A stretch of DNA of 64,000 nucleotides from Ensifer sp. LCM 4579 (GTDB lineage Bacteria; Pseudomonadota; Alphaproteobacteria; Rhizobiales; Rhizobiaceae). Shown here piece by piece: positions 39,232 to 51,309 of the stretch. The first letter of the stretch is position 1, and each line of letters starts with the position of its first letter. The notes beneath the pieces were generated by a model. The model was not told the DNA's origin. It made no database searches and saw nothing but the letters and a program-made list of their open reading frames with translations. The position numbers and the translations under genes are program-made. Location of the stretch: the NCBI RefSeq assembly GCF_001854885.1, contig NZ_MDDV01000057.1, forward strand, positions 125,794 to 189,793. The letters run 5' to 3'.

Positions 39232-39930
39232 ATGACCGAACCGCGCCGCGCCAGAGCAACGGAGGCTTTCTACGGCCGTCGCAAGGGCAAGCCCTTGCGG
39301 GAACGCCAGGCCACGAATCTGGAAACCATTCTGCCGGTTCTGAAGCTCGATCTGGAACATCCGGCGCCTGAAACCCTCTCGGAGCTCTTCGCGGTCCCGG
39401 TCCAGCGGATTCGACTTGAGATCGGCTTCGGCGGCGGCGAGCACCTCGTGCATCGCGCGGCGGAGGATCCGTTAACGGGCTTTATCGGTGTGGAGCCCTT
39501 CGTCAATTCCATGGCGAAGCTGCTCGGCCAGATCGAAGCGCGGGGGATCAGCAATATCCGGCTTTACGACGACGATGCGACCCAGGTGCTCGACTGGCTG
39601 CCCGCCGCTTCACTGGACCAGATCGATCTGCTCTATCCCGATCCCTGGCCGAAACGGAAGCACTGGAAGCGGCGTTTCGTCTCGAAGGTCAATCTCGATC
39701 GTTTCGCCCGCGTGCTGAAGCCCGGCGCCTTCTTCTGCTTCGCCTCGGACATCGACAGCTACATCAACTGGACCCTCATCCATTGCCGCGATCACGCTGC
39801 CTTCGAATGGACGGCGGAAAATGCGGCCGACTGGCTGTCACCGTTCGCGGGCTGGCCGAGCACGCGCTACGAGGCCAAGGCCCGCCGGGAGGGTCGCAGC
39901 TCCGCCTATCTGACCTTCCGGCGCACTTAG
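39232..39930 (+). CDS. trmB: tRNA (guanine-N7-)-methyltransferase
   Basis: 232 residues from the ATG at 39232; the frame upstream runs through repeat sequence and is not coding. Motifs: [15 protein letters not shown] (SAM site) and [19 protein letters not shown], the TrmB signature. It forms m7G46 in tRNA. It lies downstream of metK, as in many alphaproteobacteria. The stop TAG is the start of another RIME-like fragment. Confidence 0.95.
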   Translation: MTEPRRARATEAFYGRRKGKPLRERQATNLETILPVLKLDLEHPAPETLSELFAVPVQRIRLEIGFGGGEHLVHRAAEDPLTGFIGVEPFVNSMAKLLGQIEARGISNIRLYDDDATQVLDWLPAASLDQIDLLYPDPWPKRKHWKRRFVSKVNLDRFARVLKPGAFFCFASDIDSYINWTLIHCRDHAAFEWTAENAADWLSPFAGWPSTRYEAKARREGRSSAYLTFRRT

Positions 39931-39968
39931 CGCATCGGCCCGAAAACCGGAATCGAGGTCGATGCAGT
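39928..39968. repeat. RIME-like fragment (after trmB)
   Basis: TAGCGCATCGGCCCGAAAAC followed by CGGAATCGAGGTCGATGCAGT. Its first three bases are the trmB stop codon; the central hairpin is missing. Confidence 0.72.
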
Positions 39969-40075
39969 AGCCCTTCCCAAGAGGGAGAGCCGCGGCACGC
40001 CCCCTTCTCCCCGCCTTCGCGCCCGTTGAAGAAGGCTGCGGCAGCCGGATGAGCGGGAAGAAACTTATCCAGCAA

Positions 40076-40333
40076 TCAATGCAGCGTTACGGTGCGCAGA
40101 TCGTCCTCGGCGGCCTTGAAGAAAGTGCTGGAGCGGTTGTCGGTCAACAGGATCGGTGTTCCGTCGGCCGCAAACAGCGCCCAGAGATCGATGCCGGGGC
40201 CGATTTCGGGTGCTTCCGGAAAGCAGCGGGAGACCTCCTCCGAACGCATCTTGCGGATATAGCCGACTTCGCCCGCGCCGAGATGCGCGAGGTCGTTCTT
40301 GGACAGCGATGTGTTGATGGTTTTCAGTCCCAT
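40076..40333 (-). CDS. DUF1150 family small protein
   Basis: 85 residues, acidic-neutral, with DLWALFAADGTPILLTDNR typical of DUF1150 proteins found next to small heat-shock genes in alphaproteobacteria. GGAG lies 7 nt ahead of the ATG. It is 44 nt downstream of the Hsp20 gene, so both are probably heat-induced together. Function unknown. Confidence 0.85.
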   Translation of the reverse strand: MGLKTINTSLSKNDLAHLGAGEVGYIRKMRSEEVSRCFPEAPEIGPGIDLWALFAADGTPILLTDNRSSTFFKAAEDDLRTVTLH

Positions 40334-40377
40334 GGTGGTGCTCCGTGGTCGCCGGCGGGAAATGCCCGCCGGTTATC

Positions 40378-40809
40378 CTATTCTGGGACCGAAATGTTAA
40401 TTTTCTTTACCATTCTCAACGGCTCTGGCCGCACGAGATCGACCGAAAGGAGCCCGTTGCGCAATTCCGCGCCGAGCACCTGCATGCCGTCGGCAAGAAC
40501 GAAGGTGCGCTGGAACTGGCGGGCCGCAATGCCGCGATGCAGGTAATCGCGCTCGCCGGTTTCTATCTGGCGGCCGCGGATGACGAGCTGGTTTTCCTCC
40601 GTCGTCACATCCAGGTCGTCCTCGGAAAAACCGGCAACGGCGAGGGTAATGCGCAAGCGCTCCGGCGCGCCGGCCGTGCCGTCGCCATGAATGCGCTCGA
40701 TATTGTAGGGCGGGTAACCGTCATTCGCCTTGGCGATACGCTCAAGGGTCTTTTCCATGCTGTCGAAGCCCACCAGGAGCGGGCTCGTGAACGGCGTAAT
40801 CCGGCTCAT
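40378..40809 (-). CDS. Small heat-shock protein, Hsp20/IbpA class A
   Basis: 143 residues. An N-terminal SPLLVGFDSMEKTLERIAKA arm precedes the alpha-crystallin domain (about 36-125; LRITLAVAGFSEDDLDVTTE, and ARQFQRTFVLADGMQVLGAE with its NGLLSVDL motif). It ends with an I-X-V motif (INISVPE) for oligomer contacts. Cytoplasmic holdase. Preceded by a RpoH-like promoter and a ROSE-like leader. Confidence 0.95.
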   Translation of the reverse strand: MSRITPFTSPLLVGFDSMEKTLERIAKANDGYPPYNIERIHGDGTAGAPERLRITLAVAGFSEDDLDVTTEENQLVIRGRQIETGERDYLHRGIAARQFQRTFVLADGMQVLGAELRNGLLSVDLVRPEPLRMVKKINISVPE

Positions 40810-40870
40810 TCTTCAAGTCCTTGCGAGATCAAGCGACCATCTTCCAGGACCTGCCAAGCAGCATCCTGCC
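40810..40870 (-). promoter_or_regulatory. ROSE-like RNA thermometer in the hsp20 leader
   Basis: On the minus strand the leader has a first hairpin CAGGA...TCCTG (40845-40868). It also has a UCGCU (40832-40836) placed to pair with the AAGGA ribosome site (40818-40822), which is 8 nt before the ATG. The U-Y-G-C-U motif facing an AGGA is the hallmark of ROSE elements of rhizobial small heat-shock genes, which open at high temperature. Confidence 0.55.
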
Positions 40871-40875
40871 AAGCA

Positions 40876-40904
40876 ATATGGTGGCTGTGCGCAACGAGTG
40901 CAAG
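40876..40904 (-). promoter_or_regulatory. Candidate RpoH-type promoter for hsp20
   Basis: On the minus strand CTTGCA (40904-40899) and CCATAT (40881-40876) are separated by 17 nt, resembling the alphaproteobacterial heat-shock promoter (CTTG ... C-Y-T-A-T). The predicted start near 40869 coincides with the 5' end of the ROSE-like leader. Confidence 0.45.
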
Positions 40905-41018
40905 CGGCTTGCCTCTGTCGCGGGCGCAAATCATAGTCCACCGGGCGACGGCCTGAAGCCGCGCCGTATCGTGGTTGCGCGGCAAACCCGCAGAATCGAG
41001 ATGGCAGGAGTAGGACAA

Positions 41019-41963
41019 GTGTCAAACGCGCGAAAGATCATCATCGACACGGATCCGGGGCAGGATGACGCGGCCGCGATCATGCTCGCCTTCGGCAGCC
41101 CGGAAGAGATTGACGTTCTCGGCATCACCACCGTCGCCGGCAATGTGCCGCTCACGCTGACGGCGCGCAACGCCCGGATCGTCTGCGAACTCTGCGGCAG
41201 GACGGACGTGAAGGTCTTCGCCGGCGCGGACAGGCCGGTGGCGCGCCCGCTCGTCACCGCCGAGCACGTCCATGGCAAGACGGGGCTCGACGGCCCCGAA
41301 TTGAGCGAGCCGACAATGCCGCTTGAGGACCAGCACGCCGTCGATTTCATCATCGCGACGCTCAGTGCCGAGGCGCCGGGCGCGGTGACGCTTTGCACGC
41401 TTGGTCCGCTCACCAATATTGCGCTCGCCCTCACCAAAGCGCCGGAGATTGCGCCGCGGGTACGGGAGCTGGTGATGATGGGCGGCGGCTTTTTCGAGGG
41501 CGGCAATATCACGCCGGCGGCCGAATTCAACGTCTTCGTCGATCCGGAAGCCGCCGAGATCGTCTTTAACTCCGGCATCCCGATCGTGATGATGCCGCTC
41601 GACGTGACGCACCGGGTCCTCACGCACAGGGCCCGGGTCGAGAAGATCCGCGCGATCGGCAGCCCCGCGGCCGTCGCACTTGCGGAGATGCTTGAGTTCT
41701 TCGAGCGCTTCGATATCGAGAAATACGGCACCGATGGCGGGCCGCTGCACGATCCGACGGTGATCGCCTATCTGTTGCGGCCCGAGCTCTTTACCGGTCG
41801 CGACTGCAATGTCGAGATCGAAACGACTTCGGCGCTGACAACCGGCATGACTGTCGTCGACTGGTGGCAGGTCACGGGCCGCGAGCACAATGCCATGGTC
41901 ATGCGGCACATCGACGACCAGGGCTTCTTCGATCTGCTTACGGATCGCCTGGCGCGTATCTGA
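41019..41963 (+). CDS. iunH: Inosine-uridine-preferring nucleoside hydrolase
   Basis: 314 residues from a GTG at 41019, supported by AGGAG 8 nt ahead; an ATG at 41001 is in frame but has no site. The calcium-binding N-terminal DTDPGQDDAAA motif and the GPLTNIALAL and GGGFFEGGNITPAAEFN segments are typical of the IU-nucleoside hydrolases, which split purine and pyrimidine ribosides. Followed by a strong terminator. Exact substrate range unknown. Confidence 0.93.
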   Translation: MSNARKIIIDTDPGQDDAAAIMLAFGSPEEIDVLGITTVAGNVPLTLTARNARIVCELCGRTDVKVFAGADRPVARPLVTAEHVHGKTGLDGPELSEPTMPLEDQHAVDFIIATLSAEAPGAVTLCTLGPLTNIALALTKAPEIAPRVRELVMMGGGFFEGGNITPAAEFNVFVDPEAAEIVFNSGIPIVMMPLDVTHRVLTHRARVEKIRAIGSPAAVALAEMLEFFERFDIEKYGTDGGPLHDPTVIAYLLRPELFTGRDCNVEIETTSALTTGMTVVDWWQVTGREHNAMVMRHIDDQGFFDLLTDRLARI

Positions 41964-41989
41964 GCATGGCCGGATGATGCCCAGAATAT

Positions 41990-42023
41990 GCAAACGGCGC
42001 CAATGAGGCGCCGTTTGCTGTTT
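41990..42023 (+). terminator. Rho-independent terminator after iunH
   Basis: GCAAACGGCGCC-AATGA-GGCGCCGTTTGC is a perfect 12-bp stem followed by TGTTTTT. It lies between convergent genes and may work for both, though the plus-strand T-run is better. Confidence 0.9.
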
Positions 42024-42035
42024 TTCCTGTTCTGG

Positions 42036-44792
<2,757 letters not shown>

Positions 44793-45692
44793 CTAGAGGC
44801 GGGCGGCGACCTCGGAGGCGAGCGGGATCGCCGGTTGCGCGCCCGCCTTCAGGCAGGCGAGCGACCCGGCGACGGCGGCGCGGCGAAGCGCTTCGGGGAA
44901 GGAGAGTCCCGCGTCCAGACTCGCGGCGAGATAGCCGCAGAAGGTGTCGCCGGCTCCGACCGTGTCGACGGGCTCGATCGTCAGCCCCTTGGTTCGATGG
45001 ACCTCGCCATCGTGGATCGCCACGGCGCCGTCGGGGCCCAGTGTGACGATCACGGTCTGCCCGGTTTCCGCGTGGAGAGCCTTCATCGCCTCTTCCCGCT
45101 CGGGGCCTGCGATACCGACCCTGCCGGCGAGCAGCTCGAACTCGGTCTCGTTCGCGATGACGATATCGGCCATACGGCCGAGGCGGGCGGCGTCCGGCGT
45201 CAGCGGCGCGATGTTGATGACTGAGCGGAAGCCGTGGCGCCGGGCTTCGGTCAGTGCCTTCTCCACGGAGGCTCCCGGTATTTCGAGCTGCAGCATCAGC
45301 ATGTCGCCGGGGGACATCGATTCGATGGCGGCAACGGCATTGCTTTCGCTGACGGTCGCATTGGCACTGGCAACGACGACGATGACATTCTCACCCTCGC
45401 CGTCGACGATGATATGTGCGGTACCGGTCGGCGCCTCGACCGTCTTCACAAGATCGAGATCGGCGCCCGCCTCCCTGAGCAGTGCGAGCGCACCTTCGGC
45501 AAAGCCGTCCGAGCCGACCGCGCCGGCCATGCGCACGGAAGCGCCGGCGCGACGGGCGGCCAGCGCCTGGTTGGCGCCCTTGCCCCCGGCGGCGGTGGCA
45601 AAGCCCGTCCCGGCAACGGTCTCGCCGGGTTTCGGGAGGCGCGCGGTCGTGGCGATCAGGTCCATATTGATGGACCCAAGGACAGTGATCAT
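44793..45692 (-). CDS. rbsK: Ribokinase
   Basis: 299-residue PfkB-family sugar kinase. AAGGKGANQALAARRAGA is motif 1 (GGKGANQA), and VDTVGAGDTFCGYLAASLD holds the catalytic Asp in GAGD. The GSINMDL start is typical of ribokinases. It phosphorylates ribose to ribose-5-phosphate; the nucleoside hydrolase two genes away releases ribose, so the pair could serve nucleoside salvage, although they are not in one operon. Confidence 0.92.
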   Translation of the reverse strand: MITVLGSINMDLIATTARLPKPGETVAGTGFATAAGGKGANQALAARRAGASVRMAGAVGSDGFAEGALALLREAGADLDLVKTVEAPTGTAHIIVDGEGENVIVVVASANATVSESNAVAAIESMSPGDMLMLQLEIPGASVEKALTEARRHGFRSVINIAPLTPDAARLGRMADIVIANETEFELLAGRVGIAGPEREEAMKALHAETGQTVIVTLGPDGAVAIHDGEVHRTKGLTIEPVDTVGAGDTFCGYLAASLDAGLSFPEALRRAAVAGSLACLKAGAQPAIPLASEVAARL

Positions 45693-45743
45693 CTGGAAGG
45701 TGCCCCATCGGTTGCTGAGTTTGCCGGAGAGTGCCCGAGCGCG

Positions 45744-46949
45744 TCAGTCCTCGTCAACCACTCTGAGCTTCAATTGACCGATGCGGCCCTCCATGGACCG
45801 TTCGCCCGGTCCTTCTTCTTTGCTGCTGCGCGCCGGTGCGGGTGGCGCTTCCAGTTCCAGCGTCTCGATTTTCGCGCCGCGGCGCGTCAGCTTGTCGGAG
45901 GAGATGAGGATCTCGTCGATATCCTTCTGCGCCATGGCGAAGTGTCCCTGGAGCTTGCGCACGCGTTCGTCGAGGCGCGATAGATCCTCCATCAGGCGGG
46001 CGACCTCGCCCTGGATCAGATGCGCCTGCTCGCGCATGCGCGCGTCCTTGAGGATCGCCTGGATCACCTGGATCGAAAGGAGCAGCAGCGAGGGTGAGAC
46101 GATGACGATGCGCTGGCGATGCGCCTTCTGGACGATCGCTTCGAAATGCTCGTGGATCTCGGCGAAGATCGATTCGGACGGGACGAAAAGAAATGCGGTC
46201 TCCTGCGTTTCGCCGGAGAGCAGGTATTTGCCGGCAATGTCTCGGATATGAACCTCCATGTCGCGGCGGAAAGCCTGCGCCGCCTGCTGGCGCCGCTCGG
46301 CGCTCGGGGCATCGCGCATGCCGTTCCAGGCCTCCAGCGGAAACTTCGCGTCGATGACGAGCGGCGGCTGGTCGTTCGGCATGCGGATGACGCAGTCCGG
46401 CCGGGCGCCGTTGGAGAGCGTCGCCTGAAAGGTGTAAGCGCCGATCGGCAACCCATCCGCGACGATCGCCTCCATGCGCGACTGGCCGAAGGCGCCGCGC
46501 GTCTGCTTGTTGGAGAGGATGCTCTGCAGCCCGGCCATGTCCTTGGCGAGCGCCTGGATGTTGTTCTGGGCGCTGTCGATGACGGCCAGCCGCTCCTGCA
46601 GCCGCCGGAGATTTTCGTGCGTTGCCTTGGTCTGCTCGCTGATCGAGGCGCCGATCCGGTGCGTCATCCCGTCGATCCGCTGGCTGAGCGATTGGGTGAG
46701 CTCAGCCTGCCGGGCGCCGAAGACGTCCGCCATCGCTGCGATCCGTCCCTGCATTTCGGTCTGTGCCGCAAGCAGCGACGCCATCTGCTCGGCGCGCTTG
46801 TCTGCGCGAAGCGCACGGGCACGGCCCGCGGCCATGATCGCCAGGAGTGCGATCAGCAAGGCGGCAGCAGTGACAAGATAGCCTGTCGTGACGGGCAGGG
46901 CGCCGAGTTGAAACAGCGGCTGGTCGAAGGAAAAGGCGATGGGCTCCAT
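45744..46949 (-). CDS. rmuC: RmuC-family DNA recombination protein
   Basis: 401 residues. One N-terminal membrane segment (about 19-42) is followed by a coiled coil (about 50-140) and the RmuC nuclease-like domain ([54 protein letters not shown]). RmuC limits inversions and rearrangements in E. coli; biochemical role unclear. It lies just upstream of rbsK and is divergent from def. Confidence 0.9.
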   Translation of the reverse strand: MEPIAFSFDQPLFQLGALPVTTGYLVTAAALLIALLAIMAAGRARALRADKRAEQMASLLAAQTEMQGRIAAMADVFGARQAELTQSLSQRIDGMTHRIGASISEQTKATHENLRRLQERLAVIDSAQNNIQALAKDMAGLQSILSNKQTRGAFGQSRMEAIVADGLPIGAYTFQATLSNGARPDCVIRMPNDQPPLVIDAKFPLEAWNGMRDAPSAERRQQAAQAFRRDMEVHIRDIAGKYLLSGETQETAFLFVPSESIFAEIHEHFEAIVQKAHRQRIVIVSPSLLLLSIQVIQAILKDARMREQAHLIQGEVARLMEDLSRLDERVRKLQGHFAMAQKDIDEILISSDKLTRRGAKIETLELEAPPAPARSSKEEGPGERSMEGRIGQLKLRVVDED

Positions 46950-47099
46950 GGCCGCAGCCTAACAGATTCGTTTCCGATGGCCAGATCAAAACGAGAACAA
47001 AGAAAAGACGCGCCTTGGCGGGAGCCGATCGGGTGGCCATCCGGATCGCCATCGGCAAATTCCTTGCGCCCGGGCGGAAAGATCGGTTATGGGAGCGGC

Positions 47100-47624
47100 A
47101 TGACCATCAAGCCGCTTATCATCCTTCCCGATCCCATTCTGCGCCAGATGTCGGCGCCGCTGGAGACCATCGACGACGAGGTCCGCCGCCTTGCCGACGA
47201 TATGCTCGAGACCATGTACGATGCTCCTGGCATCGGCCTTGCGGCCATCCAGATCGGCGTGCCGAGGCGCCTCTTGGTGCTGGACGTCACCAAGGAGGGT
47301 GAGGAGAGAAAGCCGTTCGTCTTCATCAATCCGAAGGTCGTCCGCTCTTCCGACGAGCGCTCTGTCTACGAGGAAGGCTGCCTGTCGATTCCGGACTATT
47401 ACGCCGAAGTCGAGCGCCCGGCGGCGATCACCGTCGAATATCTCGACCGTGACGGCAAGCAGCAGAGCATCGAGGCCGACGGGCTGCTTGCCACTTGCCT
47501 GCAGCATGAGATCGATCACTTGAACGGGGTGCTCTTCATCGACCATATCTCCAAGCTCAAGCGCGATATGGTGATCCGCAAGTTCACCAAGGCTGCCAAG
47601 ATGCGCGGAAGCCGGGCGATCTGA
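47100..47624 (+). CDS. def: Peptide deformylase
   Basis: 174 residues. The three motifs are present: [20 protein letters not shown] and [11 protein letters not shown], with the metal ligands Cys and two His. Removes the formyl group from new proteins. First gene of def-fmt-truA. The ATG at 47100 is the family start; the frame continues far upstream antisense to rmuC and is not coding there. Confidence 0.97.
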   Translation: MTIKPLIILPDPILRQMSAPLETIDDEVRRLADDMLETMYDAPGIGLAAIQIGVPRRLLVLDVTKEGEERKPFVFINPKVVRSSDERSVYEEGCLSIPDYYAEVERPAAITVEYLDRDGKQQSIEADGLLATCLQHEIDHLNGVLFIDHISKLKRDMVIRKFTKAAKMRGSRAI

Positions 47625-47705
47625 CGCCCGATGCAACCGGCATGAAGGATCGGCGCTTGAGCACGACGCCGTTTCGGGCAATCGAGAGATACGGAGTACA
47701 CCGAC

Positions 47706-48641
47706 TTGCCGCTGCGCATCATCTTCATGGGCACACCGGACTTTGCCGTTCCGACGCTGGCGGCGCTCGCAGAAGCCGGACATGAGGTCGTCGCCGTCTA
47801 CACCCAGCCGCCGCGTCCCGGCGGCCGGCGCGGTCTCGATCTTCAGAAGTCGCCGGTGCATCAGGCGGCGGAGCTATTGGGCGCGCCGGTGTTGACGCCC
47901 GTCAACTTCAAGGACCCTGCCGATCGGCAGCGCTTCCGCGGCTTCGATGCCGATGTCGCCGTCGTCGTCGCCTACGGGCTCTTGTTGCCGGAGGAAATTC
48001 TCTCGGGTACGCGCCACGGCTGCTACAACGGCCATGCCTCGCTTCTTCCGCGCTGGCGGGGTGCGGCCCCGATCCAGCGCGCCATCATGGCCGGCGACAG
48101 CGAGACCGGCATGATGGTGATGAAAATGGACAAGGGGCTCGACACCGGCCCCGTCGCGCTGACGAAGCGCGTTGCGATCGGCGAGGCAATGACGGCCGGC
48201 GAGTTGCACGACAGGCTGATGCATGTCGGCGCGAGCCTGATGAAGGAGGCGATGGCGAAGCTCGAGGCGGGCGATCTGACGCTGACGCTGCAGCCGGACG
48301 AGGGGGTCGTCTACGCCGCCAAGATCACCAAGGACGAGACGCGCATCGATTTTTCGAAGCCCGCGCGCGAGGTCCACAACCATATTCGCGGCCTCTCGCC
48401 CTTTCCCGGCGCCTGGTTCGAACTCGAGACCGCCGGCCGCATCGAACGCACCAAGGTTCTGGGATCGGAACTTGCCGAAGGAACCGGCAAGCCCGGTATG
48501 GTTCTCGACGAAACATTGACGATCGCCTGCGGCGAAGGGGCCGTGCGGCCGACGCGCTTGCAGCGGGCGGGCGGCAAGGCGCTTCCCGCGGCCGAGTTCC
48601 TGCGCGGCACGCCCGTTGCGGCCGGCTCGAGGATTGCCTGA
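47706..48641 (+). CDS. fmt: Methionyl-tRNA formyltransferase
   Basis: 311 residues from a TTG codon, with GGAG 9 nt ahead and no better start upstream. Protein begins [20 protein letters not shown], as in the family; the folate-site segment is [18 protein letters not shown]. Formylates initiator tRNA, the step reversed on the protein by Def. Its stop overlaps the truA start by one base. Confidence 0.96.
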   Translation: MPLRIIFMGTPDFAVPTLAALAEAGHEVVAVYTQPPRPGGRRGLDLQKSPVHQAAELLGAPVLTPVNFKDPADRQRFRGFDADVAVVVAYGLLLPEEILSGTRHGCYNGHASLLPRWRGAAPIQRAIMAGDSETGMMVMKMDKGLDTGPVALTKRVAIGEAMTAGELHDRLMHVGASLMKEAMAKLEAGDLTLTLQPDEGVVYAAKITKDETRIDFSKPAREVHNHIRGLSPFPGAWFELETAGRIERTKVLGSELAEGTGKPGMVLDETLTIACGEGAVRPTRLQRAGGKALPAAEFLRGTPVAAGSRIA

Positions 48642-49384
48642 TGCCGCGCTATCGCCTGACCGTCGAATATGACGGCTCCGACTATGTCGGCTGGCAGCGG
48701 CAGGAGAACGGCCCGTCAGTGCAGGGCGCGATCGAGAAGGCGGTGCTGTCGCTGACCGGCGAAACCGTCTCGATCCGCGGCGCCGGGCGCACCGATTCCG
48801 GCGTTCATGCGATCGGCCAGGTGGCGCATGTCGATCTCGGGCGCGAATGGAAGAGCCACACGCTGCGCAATGCGCTGAACGCCCACTTGGCGCTCGCCGG
48901 AGAGCGGGTCTCGGTCCTCGATGCGGCGGACGTGCCGCCGGATTTCGACGCGCGCTTTTCCGCCGTCCGCCGCCATTATCTCTACCGTATCATTTCCCGC
49001 CGTTCGCCGCTGGCGCTCGAGGCAAGGCGCGCCTGGTGGGTGCCGAAGACGCTCGACCATGAGGCCATGCAGGAGGCGGCCCAGCGGCTCGTAGGCCATC
49101 ACGACTTCACCACTTTCCGCTCGGCTCATTGCCAGGCGACGAGCGCTCTCCGTACGCTCGATCGGCTGGATGTCACCCGCAGCGGCGAACTCATCGAGAT
49201 CCGGGCGAGTGCGCAGAGCTTCCTGCATAACCAGATACGCTCCTTCGCCGGCTCGCTGAAGCTCGTCGGAGAGGGCAAATGGACGCCGGATGCTCTGCAG
49301 GCGGCACTCGAAGCGCGGGACCGTAAGGCCTGCGGTCCTGTCGCGCCGCCGGACGGCCTTTATTTCATGCAGGTGGATTACTGA
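48641..49384 (+). CDS. truA: tRNA pseudouridine synthase A
   Basis: 247 residues. The catalytic Asp is in [14 protein letters not shown], and the closing [19 protein letters not shown] is typical. It modifies positions 38-40 of tRNA anticodon stems. Third gene of the def-fmt-truA operon. Confidence 0.96.
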   Translation: MPRYRLTVEYDGSDYVGWQRQENGPSVQGAIEKAVLSLTGETVSIRGAGRTDSGVHAIGQVAHVDLGREWKSHTLRNALNAHLALAGERVSVLDAADVPPDFDARFSAVRRHYLYRIISRRSPLALEARRAWWVPKTLDHEAMQEAAQRLVGHHDFTTFRSAHCQATSALRTLDRLDVTRSGELIEIRASAQSFLHNQIRSFAGSLKLVGEGKWTPDALQAALEARDRKACGPVAPPDGLYFMQVDY

Positions 49385-49393
49385 ACCGTGGGC

Positions 49394-49990
49394 TCAACCC
49401 GGTAGCAGGCCGAAAAGATGCTGCAGATACTGTCCGACCATCATCGAAGGCAGCAGGAACAGCCCCGTCAGCGCCGCGGCGAGCAGGTTCTCGTTGCCGG
49501 TGATCGTGCGCAGCAGCCGGAAGAGCACGGCGATGCTGGCGAAGAGCACGATCAGCCACAGGAATTCGGTCACCTGCTGGCTTCCGCGCGTAAGGAGCAG
49601 GACCGCGGCCGGCACAGCCATCGCGTAGGAGAGGGGCACAGACAGCCAGTTGCTGGTGACGATCACCGGCACCACGAGGCCGGCGAAGCCGAGCGGCCGT
49701 GAAAGGACGACGATCAGCAGGATAGGCACGAGCCAGCTTGCGAGATCCACGATGAAGAGCTTGAGGAAAAAGCTGCCGCCGACGGTGGTGCCGCTTGGCA
49801 TTGCGGAAAGATAGTAGAGACGCCAGGAGGCCCAGGTCACCGCCATGGCCGGCAGCGACCAGAGTATCGCCGCGAAGGAGCGCCACAGGCCGCGTTCGCT
49901 GATGTCCAGCCAGCCATAGCCTTCGCGCTTGCCGAGGATCAGCAGCCAAAGTCCCTTGACGTAGGCGAGGACCTCTTCAAGCGACGGCAT
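49394..49990 (-). CDS. Conserved membrane protein of unknown function
   Basis: 198 residues with about five to six hydrophobic spans and a cytoplasmic start [34 protein letters not shown]. It overlaps the end of dapE by 14 nt, so the two are cotranscribed. I do not recognise a family with a known role. Confidence 0.72.
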   Translation of the reverse strand: MPSLEEVLAYVKGLWLLILGKREGYGWLDISERGLWRSFAAILWSLPAMAVTWASWRLYYLSAMPSGTTVGGSFFLKLFIVDLASWLVPILLIVVLSRPLGFAGLVVPVIVTSNWLSVPLSYAMAVPAAVLLLTRGSQQVTEFLWLIVLFASIAVLFRLLRTITGNENLLAAALTGLFLLPSMMVGQYLQHLFGLLPG

Positions 49991-51170
49991 GGCCGAACCA
50001 GCGGGCTATGAAGGTCTCATAAATGTCGGTGAGCGTCTCGAGATCGGCGACTGCGACACGCTCATCGACCATGTGCATCGTCTGCCCGACAAGGCCGAAT
50101 TCGACGACCGGGCAAAAATCCTTGATGAAGCGCGCATCCGAGGTGCCGCCGGTGGTGGAGAGTTTAGGTCGGCGTCCGGTGACGCTTTCGACCGCGCCCG
50201 AAAGCGAGTCGATCAGCGCATCGTTGCGGGTCAGAAAAACATGGCTCGGGCGTTCGTTCCAGACGATCTCGTAGCTGACCGGCGCCCGGCCGGGTCTGAG
50301 CCTGTCGTCCTTAGCGGCCTTGTCGAGCCGCGAGACGATCTCGGCCATTAGGCTCTCAACCGTCCAGCTATCGTTGAAACGGATGTTGAAAGCAGCACTT
50401 GCCTTGGCAGGAATGACATTCACGGCGGCATTGCCGACATCGATCGTCGTTACTTCCAGGTTGGACGGCTGGAAATTCTCCGTGCCCTCGTCGAAGGGCA
50501 GGTGCATGAGCGCCTGGACGAGCTGCACCATGCCGCGCACCGGATTGTCGGCGAGGTGCGGATAGGCGGCGTGTCCCTGAACGCCATGGACGGTGATGCG
50601 GCCGGAAAGTGAACCGCGGCGGCCGATCTTGATCATGTCGCCGAGCGCATCGGGATTGGTCGGTTCGCCGACGAGGCTGGCGTCCCAGCGCTCGCCCTTG
50701 GCAGCCGCCGATTCGAGCAGCTTCACCGTGCCGTTGATCGCCGGACCTTCCTCGTCGCCGGTGATGAGGAAGGAGATGGAGCCATTCGGCGGCCCGTGCT
50801 TCTCGATGTGGCGGGCGACCGCGGCCACGAAGCAGGCGATGCCGCCCTTCATGTCGACCGCGCCGCGGCCATACATTTCGCCGTCGGCGATCTCGGCGGA
50901 GAACGGGCCGTGGCTCCAGGCGGCCTCGTCGCCGACCGGGACGACATCCGTATGGCCGGCGAACATCAGGTGTGGACCCTGCGTGCCGAGCCGGGCATAG
51001 AGGTTCTCGATATCCGGCGTGCCGGTCTCTTGCGCGACCATCCGCTCGACCTTGAAGCCGAGCGGCGAAAGCATGGCTTCGAGCGCTCCGAGCGCCCCGC
51101 CTTCGGCCGGGGTTACCGACGGGCAGCGGATGAGGGTGGCGAGATTGGAGATCGGATCGGTCGGAAACAT
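49977..51170 (-). CDS. dapE: Succinyl-diaminopimelate desuccinylase
   Basis: 397-residue M20 peptidase-family enzyme. Metal-site segments: [30 protein letters not shown] and [20 protein letters not shown], with [11 protein letters not shown] and a late [10 protein letters not shown]. It converts succinyl-diaminopimelate to LL-DAP for lysine and peptidoglycan. dapD is 9 kb away on the same strand, with an efflux locus between. Confidence 0.95.
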   Translation of the reverse strand: MFPTDPISNLATLIRCPSVTPAEGGALGALEAMLSPLGFKVERMVAQETGTPDIENLYARLGTQGPHLMFAGHTDVVPVGDEAAWSHGPFSAEIADGEMYGRGAVDMKGGIACFVAAVARHIEKHGPPNGSISFLITGDEEGPAINGTVKLLESAAAKGERWDASLVGEPTNPDALGDMIKIGRRGSLSGRITVHGVQGHAAYPHLADNPVRGMVQLVQALMHLPFDEGTENFQPSNLEVTTIDVGNAAVNVIPAKASAAFNIRFNDSWTVESLMAEIVSRLDKAAKDDRLRPGRAPVSYEIVWNERPSHVFLTRNDALIDSLSGAVESVTGRRPKLSTTGGTSDARFIKDFCPVVEFGLVGQTMHMVDERVAVADLETLTDIYETFIARWFGHAVA

Positions 51171-51260
51171 GGAGCGGAATGCCTGCGGTGCCGGTGGGCC
51201 AATGGAGGAATTGCTGGTTTATCCGATCGATTTCGAGCTGTCACGCAGTCATGGAATCGA

Positions 51261-51290
51261 AAGCGGGCCGGACGATCGTCCGGCCCGCTT
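51261..51290. terminator. Perfect 30-nt palindrome after the RND pump gene
   Basis: AAGCGGGCCGGACGA (51261-51275) and its exact reverse complement (51276-51290) form a 15-bp stem with no unpaired loop. It lies 20 nt past the RND stop. On the minus strand TTTCGATT follows, a weak T-run. Terminator for the efflux operon is the likeliest role. Confidence 0.65.
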
Positions 51291-51309
51291 CCATCCTGGT
51301 CTGAGAAGC

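Noticed and set aside
46119-47099. 327-codon upstream extension of the def frame
   Set aside because: It runs antisense through rmuC; the family start of deformylase is at 47100.
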